Of a DNA stretch of 51,704 bases, positions 12,060 through 21,595 are shown piece by piece. The notes under the pieces are model-generated. The model did no database searches. It worked only from the letters and a program-made list of their open reading frames with translations, and had not been told where the DNA came from. A program made the translations under genes and the position numbers. Origin of the DNA: Spongospora subterranea f. sp. subterranea (taxonomy: Eukaryota; Endomyxa: Phytomyxea; Phytomyxea; Plasmodiophorida). Numbering within the stretch: position 1 is the stretch's first letter; each line of letters starts with the position of its first letter. The DNA is taken from the NCBI GenBank assembly GCA_049724395.1, contig JAUGWO010000240.1, forward strand, positions 1-51,704, given 5' to 3'.

Positions 12060-13110
12060 TCGCGACCAAACGTTCAGCAGTAAAACAATGAAGAGACAAG
12101 AAGCATCAGACGAAGCAGGAGGCATATTCTACGAGACATCATGTCAACGAAAAATGCGACAAAACAGCATGTGAGGACAGAGAAAGAGCTATAATGGAGC
12201 CTAATAGAACAGAAAAGATCATAACAAAGAAAGAAGAAATTCTTGAAATATAGGAGAACTGAAGAAGCCAAAGACGAGGTGGAACACATTGCCTAAAGAT
12301 TTGAAGATATCTAGAGTGCACCGGATCACACATATTTGCTTCTGAGTACGGCTCCGAAAACGTGTCTCATGATTGGTCCTGTGCTCTGTAATAGAAATTA
12401 GAACTGAGAGCACGAGTTACTGTTGGCAAGGGTATGGATCCAACGGGTAGAAACAAATTCAACACATACAATATAGAGAATTGAAATGAGCTGTGAAAAA
12501 GCCAACAGCAGATCTACTGGCGATATTGAGCGGTATTCTTAATAGCCTAGCCAAACACACGTGCCCCAGTTCAATTAACAAGTACGAAAAAGATATCAAA
12601 TTTATTGGATGCCCTTCTCGCAGGAAAAAATCGAGAAAATACGACCACTACCCACAGCAAAACCAGGAGAATATCGGTCAGATAATACTTAGGATAAGAC
12701 TGTAGAGGAAATGACAATAAAATCGAATATGACAACAACCGAGGTCTTATAGCCAGATAATCAATGTGGATAGCGGTGGCGAAACATGAGCAATTCGACG
12801 TGATCGTCTATGATGAAATGAAAACATTTGATATGGTTCAGCGACAATTTCTGATTCAGAAGATGAGGAGAACGAAAATAGACTCAATGAGTGGCGCTCT
12901 CTGCTTGGATTGCCATCTACGGTGATACATTTGGAACATCTGCAATTGCCACGGGTGTCAAGCGGTAGACCATAAAGTGCATAATCAAACAAGTAGCAAT
13001 ATTGTTTTCAATGAGTCAATGAAGGATTGGCGATGACAGCAGGTGAGACATAAAGCAATGCAGATTGGGTTCCGGCAGCGACCACAAGCTCGGATTTACC
13101 GATGATATAC
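12060..13110 (+). mobile_element. Old LINE fragment (linker and reverse transcriptase)
   Basis: Broken frames on the plus strand match the reverse-transcriptase part of the two full LINEs. The pieces EKIRPLPTAKPGEYRS (near 12640) and FDVIVYDEMKTFDMVQRQFL (near 12790) correspond to KIRPLPKDKPGEYRP and FALIVYDFMKAFDRVQRTLL there. The order and orientation are as in a LINE ORF2. Numerous stops and low identity mark it as much older than the copies at 29.8 and 50.0 kb. Its ends are not visible. Confidence 0.7.
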
Positions 13111-13259
13111 ATCCCAGGGTTTTCAATACTCTCAAAGCGATACTCTACTCCTGACAGGATTGATGATTATAATCATGTTTTTAAAGAAAGCGAAGGTAGG
13201 TCATGAATCGGAGCATTTATCATATCACAGCGTTCACATAAGCCCAGTTCTTGACGTCT

Positions 13260-13571
13260 TCAATACTCGGATAACAAGTGCATAAAAATGATATCCATAA
13301 AAGAAACGGTCATCTCTGTAGGATCGGTTGTTGTCACCGGAATGACACTAGCACCAGTAGAAGGAAGAGCTGCAAAACGGTCGTCGACGGTAACAGGGGC
13401 AGTAGCCGGAAGCTCTTCGTTTACATGAGGAGAGTTGTCTTCGACTGCGGAGGGAGAATGACGAGCCAGGAAATCCTCCTTAATTGGTTCCGCGATGGCC
13501 AGGCGCCCAGCTCTAGTGCAGACCATCAGCGCGATCGCCATTAGAAGCAATACTGTGATGAGTTTGTTCAT
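13260..13571 (-). CDS. Small secreted protein (single-exon model)
   Basis: The ATG at 13571 gives a 103-residue protein with a clear signal peptide, MNKLITVLLLMAIALMVCTR, and a mature part rich in Ala, Pro, Thr, Val and acidic residues. The frame is open further upstream, but this ATG is chosen because it puts the hydrophobic leader at the N-terminus. A TATAAA sits about 105 bp upstream (plus-strand 13676-13681). I do not recognise a family. The C-terminal end (MDIIFMHLLSEY) could be an unspliced tail, since other secreted genes here have introns. Confidence 0.55.
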   Translation of the reverse strand: MNKLITVLLLMAIALMVCTRAGRLAIAEPIKEDFLARHSPSAVEDNSPHVNEELPATAPVTVDDRFAALPSTGASVIPVTTTDPTEMTVSFMDIIFMHLLSEY

Positions 13572-13675
13572 GTTGATGATGATGATCGCCACACTATCGC
13601 CACCCTTCGTATCGTTACAGACGTTATAATATCGGTCTGGTCCACCGTCCAAATGCGCGGACTAGCAGAGTCGAC

Positions 13676-13681
13676 TTTATA
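13676..13681 (-). promoter_or_regulatory. TATA box of the 13260-13571 gene
   Basis: TATAAA on the minus strand in the context CCGATATAAAGTC, about 105 bp before the proposed ATG. Function is inferred from sequence and position only. Confidence 0.4.
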
Positions 13682-13960
13682 TCGGTTACGGGTTACCCCC
13701 CTACTGTACCATTCCTTCCAGCGACTGCATTGCGACTGTAACACCATTTACGGACTACACAGTCCAGACTCAAATCCAAAGACCAACTGATCCAACACTA
13801 TACGCAGTCACTTGTAAATACACTCAAGTGTATGTATTTTTATCAACTGTATTGGACAAGAGTCCGTGTTTAACCTAGTGGACCCAGGAATCGATTTGAG
13901 TTTTGCGCTGGATTTGATAACGCAACGACCTCGTATCGCAACACTTTTTCAACTTTTGCA

Positions 13961-14082
13961 GCGGACCTGTTTAAGATTTTTACCATCGCACCCGCATCGG
14001 AGGCGCATGTTACAAAGGCACTTAAACTTTTGAACGCTCGCACGGTGGTAAAAATCTTAAACAGCATCTTGAACAGGTCCGC
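13961..14082. repeat. Hairpin with asymmetric arm insertion
   Basis: The left arm, 13961-13988, pairs with the right arm, 14043-14082. The right arm carries an extra 12 bases (CATCTTGAACAG) that are a near-duplicate of its own neighbouring sequence. The loop is about 54 bp. No transposon family is evident. Confidence 0.7.
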
Positions 14083-15479
14083 TTTTCGTCCAAAGTGATG
14101 CTAGAATAATGTTTTGTCGCTTCCGGTTGATCAGGACAGGCAAAGTTTGTCTATTCAAATTCCATTTGATATGTACTGTACGTTGGACTTCTGTGCTACA
14201 TCTCGTATAAGGCTTTATTTGCGCTTCTCGCCGATAAATGAAAGGCAGAACGTATGGATTTTCAGCCAGGTTCATGAAGGACGAACACAACAGGATATCA
14301 GAGAGTATCAAATTCCAGATGGAAATTGCTGAAATCAAGAGCCAGTAGTCAGAATCACCCCTTTTGTATCAATTTTTTTTTTGAAAGCAATCTTCGTATC
14401 CTGGGTGCAATCAATTGATTTCAGCAATTTCCCGCTGCATTTGCAGGCTGTACTCATCAGCAACCGTTCTTTCTTCAGTTGTACCCGGTTAAAGATCGAA
14501 GCTTTCAGCACTGGGCACAACTACTTGTATTTGGGAAACTAATCAGCTGACATTGGTAGATCAGTTTGTTCATACACAGGTATCCATAGATAATCGACGC
14601 AAGCAATCCAGTTCGAAAGGTATTCCTCTCTCCAGATAACGCTTTTTGGGAAACACCTGCTCATGTTGTTACAACTAGTACAGATCAAATCTACATGACG
14701 TTACTGTCACAATTGTAACATATGCCATTTCCAGGACCTGGCACCCTGTGCGCAACCATTCATACTGTTTCTGAAGCTTGCATCGGTATCGAATGCGCTT
14801 CTGATGTAACGCCCTCTGCTTCTTTTTCAAATTCTGCCTGTTGTCCTGGAAAATCCAAGGTGTCCCTCAGTGCAGCGATTTCCTGATCACTATCGTAGCA
14901 AGATAGTGCTTGTTCTATAATAGAGTGAAACTAGTTGCTCATTTTTGTTCACAGCAATACCTGAAACGGCGTGGGTGGTATGCGAATGCACAACGCCGGG
15001 AACAGAATATTAATTAGATGTGCTGCAGCTTTTTGATTCTGCCGCGCCATCAAGCTGACCAACGAGATGACATCACAGCATCTGTCGCATCGTCAGCATG
15101 ATGTGACAGAGCAGACGCCACAACAGGTGTAGACAACTCTTCATTTACTACGGTTGCAACGTGGGCCATGACAGGAATATTGTTTGCTTCCGCGTGATTC
15201 ATGAATTTTCAAAATGGCGCCTGAAACAAATCAGAACATAAACCTTTTCACCATTGTCGTGTTTTTTGAATCAAATCGGTGACAATATTCGATATAGCCA
15301 GGAAGAATAGAGCCTGTGTTGGCACAAAAGAAGGAGGTGCAACATTGATTCCCTAAAACCAAGTCACTTCCCTATAAAACCAGTTCACTTCCCTAAAACC
15401 AACACGAAGAATGTACAGGTGTTTGATCTTGACGTACTTTGGCAGCACATTTGCTTGGTGCTGTAGAGGATACCGAGAA
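14083..15479. other. No recognised gene
   Basis: Several frames of 60-93 codons overlap on both strands (14057-14520) without motifs. The rest is spacer leading into the satellite. No spliced model could be supported. Confidence 0.35.
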
Positions 15480-15482
15480 ATA

Positions 15483-16068
15483 CGGTACCCCGTCATGATA
15501 CAGTGATACCCGTCATGAAACAGTGATACCCCGTCATGATACAGTGATACCCCGTCATGATACAGTGACACCCCGTCATGATACAGTGATACCCGTCATG
15601 ATACAGTGATACCCGTCATGAAACAGTGATACCCCGTCATGATACAGTGATACCCCGTCATGATACAATGATACCCCGTCATGATACAATGATACCCCGT
15701 CATGATACAGTGATACCCCGTCATGATACAGTGATACCCGTCATGAATCAGTGATACCCGTCATGATACAGTGATACCCGTCATGAAACAGTGATACCCC
15801 GTCATGATACAGTGATACCCCGTCATGATACAGTGACACCCCGTCATGATACAGTGATACCCGTCATGATACAGTGATACCCGTCATGAAACAGTGATAC
15901 CCCGTCATGATACAGTGATACCCCGTCATGATACAATGATACCCCGTCATGATACAATGATACCCCGTCATGATACAGTGATACCCCGTCATGATACAGT
16001 GATACCCGTCATGAATCAGTGATACCCGTCATGATACAGTGATACCCCGTCATGATACAGTGATACCT
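15483..16068. repeat. 20/21-bp satellite array with 13-unit higher-order repeat
   Basis: About 29 tandem copies of CCC(C)GTCATGATACAGTGATA are present. Units differ by having three or four C and by marked variants (GAAACAG, GATACAA, GAATCAG, TGACA). The order of variants in units 2-14 is repeated exactly in units 15-27. This gives a 268-bp higher-order period, visible for example as TCATGAAAC at 15513 and again at 15781. The array ends about 35 bp before the ATG of the next gene. Confidence 0.95.
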
Positions 16069-16101
16069 TCTACCTGTTTAGATCACAATTCAACTTCATT
16101 G

Positions 16102-16605
16102 ATGAAGGCGGTGTCGTTATTGCTGCTGATCGGTGCTGCGTTTGCCGTCTTCTGCTTAGGCACCTCCCACGCTGATCAACGTGGGGGTAGGTCACGATTC
16201 CGTCTCCACTCGATTCATCACGCTGTCGAATAATTCACACGCCTCAGAATCCGAAATGGGGCCAGAAATGCGATCCAAAGCTGAAAAAATCACCTCAATG
16301 TTCGGGAATATAGGACAACCTGGTAAACCGATATTGTTATCGTCAAAAAACAAAAATTGTTGTTTCCAGCCCTTTCCTACGTCTTTTCATAACTCATGTT
16401 TTCAAGGTGTTTTCAGATTTTCGGAATTTCTCCGTTTTTTTTTAAATTTGTTGGATGACTTGTTTGCGTTTTTTTTTCATCACCACATGTTGATTCATTG
16501 TTCGGGCTCTGATCAGGATACGACCTTGGCGACTACCTTGATGAAGAAACGGCTGACAAACTGAAAGCATTCCTTGCTAAAATCAACCAAAAGGAGCAAT
16601 TATAG
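16102..16605 (+). CDS. Small secreted protein, three exons
   Basis: Exons are 16102-16186, 16248-16322 and 16517-16605; both introns are phase 1 (donors GTAGGT and GTAAAC, acceptors CCTCAG and GATCAG). Spliced lengths 85, 75 and 89 give an 82-residue protein. Exon 1 encodes the signal peptide MKAVSLLLLIGAAFAVFCLG, likely cleaved just before ADQRG. The mature ~56 residues are charged and helical (MRSKAEKITSMFGNIGQ, then DLGDYLDEETADKLKAFLAK) and lack cysteines apart from the one in the leader. I recognise no family. The satellite array abuts its 5' side, so the promoter must lie in or beyond the array. Intron phases and protein style resemble the gene at 6251-6788. Confidence 0.75.
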
Positions 16606-17079
16606 TCGTGTTTAGACGTCGAAAAACCGCGTTGCTGTCAATATACAAACGTGGTTCTTTGCTCATTGTTGTGACGCCAAAGCAATGAGTATCAATTAAA
16701 AATTAGGATATTTAACAGCCTTGTCAACTAAAGGTCAAGTTGTGATCTTGGGATCGAGTTTTTTTCGGGGTCTATCATCGAATCGATTTCCACTTTTGTC
16801 GCCCAACTGAAAGCAAATCCATCATTTCAACTCTGCTGTGAGCTTCGACTTCCACCGAGTTGAGCTTGATATCACTTGCGAGTCATTTTCCTAACTTCCG
16901 GGATATCCAGAAAAACCACATTTAAAAGCACATTCTTTCTCCTGGTTTCAAAAAGCAAGGCCGAATGTGAGTTATTTCCATTGTGTCCTATATGAGCTCA
17001 GTCGAAAGCATTTGTCAGCGGTTTGCGCTGAATAGGTCGACTTCCCGCCAACTTTATTATTCAACCTGTTTGTCGAAGC
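16606..17079. other. Convergent intergenic spacer
   Basis: Spacer between the plus-strand secreted-protein gene and the 3' end of the minus-strand receptor gene. It should hold both transcript ends. No distinct element is visible. Confidence 0.4.
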
Positions 17080-20000
17080 TTATTTTGTGTGTGGTTGTGC
17101 AGAGTATTCCACTTGTGCTGGGGCCGTCAGGTTGTCGTCAGCAGTTGTGAGAATCTTGTTTGCCGCGTTCTGCATTTTGTCAATCTTCAGCTGCGACATG
17201 CTTTTCACGACGAACGTCCGATCGAGAACATCCAGGAACCTGGCCATTGGCAAGTACGTCAGTAGGATGATGATCACCGACGAGATCAGCTCGACGAGCA
17301 TAATTGATCCTTGAATCAGGACTTGCGTTCGTTGCAGGCCGATAAACACGCTCTGGGAAACACCACGAACCAGGTAGGTCATGAGCGTTTCGCTGGCCGC
17401 GGCGATGGGTACAACGGAGATGGCGAACATGTCGCCGTTGATCTGGACATTGTTCTCGGTATAGCTATCGTCGCCGCTGTAGTCGCTGACCACGCCTTTT
17501 AGCAGGATTTGGTCCGAGTTTGAATCGGCCTGGACGTCGCTAAGAATGGATCCGTCATCGCGCGCCTGCACCGTAATGCAACAGGATTTCAGAAAATTGA
17601 AAGGTGGCTATTCGTAATTTGAGTAAATTTTGTAATAATCTGGTCAATCGTTTTCTGAGAATTTCCAAACTCAAGAATTCGGAGATTGATGGGAAGGGTT
17701 TCAAAACTGGATCAAAAGCTGCTAAACGCCTTCAATTATGGAACAACGCACGATCGAAACAAATGTACCAGAGCTGACGTGACGGGCCTAAAGTGCTTCT
17801 GAATATGATCGCGAACGAACAAACCTGGGGTTCAAAGACAAGGTCAATTCATTAGGTTTCCCGGTAGTGGATGATCGGCAAAAACCTGAATATCCTCCTG
17901 ACAGGACGTCCACGACCCGTTCAGTGACTGCCAATTTCCCGTTCACGATATCGCCCATGCAGATGGCGGCTACGAACATATTCGTATCCCTGACCGGAGC
18001 GCATGCGAAGCGAATCACGACGGGCGCGGTCGATACGGACGGCTCGTAGACCGAATGGAAATCGTGTCGCCGGTTGAGATACAGGTCGGGGACCACGTAC
18101 GATGTGGGGACATATTGGTGGTAGACGCTGGCCGGCCATACCTGAGAGTTGATCGCGCTAACATTGGTCGCCATCACTTCTTGGACTAGACGGATATCTG
18201 GGAACGTTCGTCCAACCAGACTGGAATCGCCACTGGCCAGAATCGTGTATTTCCTACAGCGTTGGGTTAGACCTGACTCACGTTCAAGTTGTTTGAAACC
18301 GTGTTTTTTTTATCGTTTTAACGGGGGCGTCTTAAAGCAAAAATCGACAATAACAGGTCAATTGCTCTGACGATGAGGGATTTGAAAGTCAAAATCAAAC
18401 ACTGAAACTGGTCTGATCAATCTGCGCGTTCTTACGGGTCTAGAAACACGGCAAACTCGATATTGCGATTGATGCGTTGTGTTTGCAACGCGGCGTTGCA
18501 GATGGCGACGAGATCGGTGGATCGGTTGGTAGCGCAAGCAAGAAAGGACGGGTTCAGCACCATATTACTGGCTCCCAACGCCATCTGGGTCCGTTTCGTG
18601 TTGATGATATCATTATGGACTAGGCCCTGGGCCGTCGCCGGCGTGAACGAGGCGAACGCCCCGCTCAACAGGTTGAAGTTGATGAAGATGAGCCCAAGCA
18701 GACACCCTTGCGTAACCAACGTTTTCGCCACGAGCGCGTAGATCGTTGACCGATTCTTTCGCAGATTTCGAATGTTTTTGTTGAAGTGCTCAAACCTGAA
18801 CAAGGGCAAAACAACGTTCGGTGAACGATTCCAATGCTGAAGGCTTTGGACGTGTCTCACTTTTTCTTGCTCGTCGCTTCGATAAGAAGCTCTAACGGGG
18901 CGATGAACTTTCGATCGGAAACCCGGTAGGAGAGTATTCCCATGATGATCATCAATACCATAATCGGGATCTCCCAAGCTAATGAAATCGTGACCAAGCT
19001 ATAGACGGGCTCGACCGACGTTCCCGTCAACAACAGGGTTGAAATCGGGAGGAACGCCGCATCCTCGACACCGCCGATCACAGCAGGGGGAACCGTCGTC
19101 ACCGCAACGACGAACGTGACGGAATTGAGAGACAGCTTCATGGAAACCGGACCACTCGACGTCAACGCCCCATTCAACAGTCGCTGATTGTCGCCGTCGA
19201 ATTTCAGGTCCGGGAACCGATCGGTTGGATCGTCCTGCAATCGCATGTACGAGTAGATCGTGGACCATTCATCGCCAGATCGAGTAATGATCGACGATAA
19301 GCCCGTCCCCGATCGCCTGGGGACTGAATCGAAGTAATCGGATTTGCGATTGGTGATGGCGTCGCCGAGGACGAATATGCCCTTGAGGTTGTTGGACGCG
19401 TCGATCAAAGGAGTGGCCACAATTCTCACCAGGGTCTGTGGAGAATCGGCCCAACTTGCCAAGTGATCAGGGTTCGTGTCGTCAGAGGGAACGCCCCATT
19501 CCGGAGCGCTCAACGCCTGGAGCACCGACCGATCCACGTTAACGCTAACGACCAACTGAATCAGATCATCAGGTTCGCAAATCAATCAACTCCAAACAGT
19601 GCCAAACCACCTCGCCGTTCTGAAAATCAGGATTCGGTAAAATGTCGTTGAGATACTTGGTCAAAATGCCAGACGGATTGAAGGAGACGGAGCCCGAGAA
19701 ATCCTTGGCCGATAGAAGGACGGTGAGGTCGGCGGCGCGAACGATCATGGCCAGCTCGATTCGGCGATTGACGATATGGGACTGCAAGATCTCCTGAACC
19801 CGTTGGCGACTGCCGACCAGCCCATTACTGGCCGCGTATTGATTCACGATATTGGGCCACGGCCGATATTCTTTCGACCCCAACCTCTGCCCAACAAATT
19901 CAGGCCACGAAACATCGACCACAACGCGCCGCCCGTACCATTTGCTCGATTTCGACGCCGTACTGGTATTTGGTCAACGCTAGGTCCTGGTTGGTCTTGA

Positions 20001-20124
20001 CCTGCATCGCATCGAGCAGCGAGCTGCGGATCGAGTACAGCTGGATGGCCATGGCCGTAATCAAGATGATCTGGGCGATACCCAGGATCAGTTTCACCGT
20101 CACCCTCAGCCTATCCAGCTTCAT
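17080..20124 (-). CDS. Tandem double-Cache membrane receptor without output domain
   Basis: Six exons on the minus strand are 20124-19939, 19886-19611, 19555-18861, 18795-18436, 18253-17821 and 17565-17080. Introns are 52-255 bp, all junction phases agree, and the total is 811 codons plus stop. Order: TM1 (LILGIAQIILITAMAIQLY), extracellular sensor 1, TM2 (WEIPIMVLMIIMGILSY), a ~40-residue basic cytosolic linker, TM3 (TLVTQGCLLGLIFINFNLL), sensor 2, TM4 (SIMLVELISSVIIILLTYL), and a ~55-residue polar tail. Both sensors have the long helix plus double-Cache pattern known from bacterial chemoreceptors and cyclases. The signature is clearest in sensor 2 (AAICMGDIVNGKLAVTERVV, then GGYSGF) and is echoed in sensor 1 (GIFVLGDAITNRKSDYF). 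No kinase, cyclase or methyl-accepting domain follows. The ATG at 20124 is chosen because stops lie upstream in frame. A 5' exon reaching 20547 (MQEPDDAVINPK) with an acceptor just before the ATG is possible. A role in chemosensing is inferred. Confidence 0.8.
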
Positions 20125-20547
20125 CGACAGGCCCTTCTGAGCCGGTCAACAATCCGATCAGACCACAGCGAACAGTTCCAACCGATTCCGCACAAACCAA
20201 CCGATTTCTTCTTTGTGATACCCGTGGATTTATTGTCGTCTTTGGTCCCTTTGTTGGATGTTTTCGTGTTTTGCGAGATTTTTTCGAACGTGTCTTCCAG
20301 GGTTTTATCGTTGGGCGAGCCATGGGTATTGGACAACGTTTGTGGTGGTGGGTCCGGTCCCGGCAACGTATCTGTTCGAGACCATCGACGAAATGTGCGA
20401 TCTGATCCGGCTGTAGACTCGGCCGGGAATCGAGAGGTTGGAAACGGCGCCGCGCGGGTCGTTTGCTGCAGCACTGCTATCCCCTGGCTGAACTGAGTTG
20501 CGCCGAACTCGTTTTGGATTTATGACGGCGTCGTCGGGTTCTTGCAT
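20125..20547 (-). other. Possible 5' exon(s) of the receptor gene
   Basis: Two overlapping minus-strand frames (20547-20305 and 20474-20121) are polar and protein-like, and a good acceptor (GGCTCAG) lies 12 bases before the receptor's ATG. They could add a cytosolic N-terminal extension of up to ~100 residues. I could not fix a donor site, so they are left out of the gene model. Confidence 0.35.
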
Positions 20548-21595
20548 GAAAAGACCGAACTAAACAAGTGGACCAATACGATGGTAAAGATCAAACAAGA
20601 TCATGATGCATACCCTATAATTCGCTATCGGTACCTCGAAAACGATCATCCACGATAGTTTCTTCATCCACGTTTTCGACGCTGTTTTACTGACAAATTG
20701 ATTGCTACCTAGAAGTCCAGGAATGCCTGGGGTGAAAGGTATACAACAGCCGCCTTTCTGGCAACACGGAATGCTAGGCATTCAAAGTGGCGCTGCGCCC
20801 TTGGTCAACAATCGCGACACCGCAATCGAAATATGTTGTGACCTTCGGGAGCGACACATGGTTGACGGTGTGTTGTCCCATCAACTTCGGACCAGATTGC
20901 AACGAGAATCATGATAGCAAAACGGCCAGTCATCAAATAGAACAAGGGACCACCAATGTTAAGGTAAAACCGTCCGAACGGCAATTTGAGTGATTTGGTT
21001 AGGGCCCTTCCACTCAGCCGTTAGGGCTTCGATCACAACAGACCACAGACAATCGAATACTTGCCAATGTCAAACTAATGAACAGAATGAAAATGATTCC
21101 TTTGGACATTGGACCAAAGGGCACTGCAACCCAAATATCAGGATATTGATTGCGAGGTTACAGGGAACCTCGTTGGTGGTGCCACCTTCATATGTGCGAG
21201 CATCTCTGAGGTTGAGCAACACGTCATTTTAACAGCGCCTGTGCCTAAGGCATTTCGTACGAAGTGGTACTTCAAATTAATATGCTATTACGTCGGGTGA
21301 CCAGAAGCCCATCGCGGTGGCAAAAAGTGACCGCGTTACCCGACGTTTAAAGCATATCAGTGTGAAAGTATCATCTTTTTCAAAATGCGTACGCATAGTG
21401 GGTTGGAGAGCCTGTTTTGTTCAAAGTCCTAGAAATCAACATTAAAGGAGCAAACATGGATACGGAAGTGGCTAGTGAGATATTTTATGAGAGTGTTATT
21501 GTGAAATGTGAACCGTTTTGAAACAGTAATAGAGAGATATCCAATTGGTTGCTCGCAGCTGCGTGGATAACTAGAATGCAAACAATGAATCGAAT
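20548..21595. other. Unresolved; possible cysteine-containing exons
   Basis: The plus-strand frame at 20787-20993 contains VCCPINFGPDCNENH. The frames at 20990-21300 also look partly coding. There may be a small spliced plus-strand gene, but I cannot fix its start or junctions. The rest is spacer beyond the 3' end of the epsin gene. Confidence 0.3.

Noticed and set aside
12074-12413. Hydrophobic minus-strand ORFs resembling membrane proteins
   Set aside because: They are antisense to the decayed LINE linker. A/G-rich LINE sequence gives Leu/Phe/Ser-rich antisense frames.
15353-15571. Minus-strand ORF with repeated VSLYHDG
   Set aside because: It is simply the satellite unit read in an open frame (21 bp = 7 codons) and has no independent support.
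15483-16068. CRISPR-like regular array
   Set aside because: Units are contiguous tandem repeats without unique spacers, in a eukaryotic context.
17080-20124. Several separate small membrane-protein genes
   Set aside because: Each minus-strand frame ends or begins at a good splice site and joins the next with matching phase. A single spliced gene explains them better.
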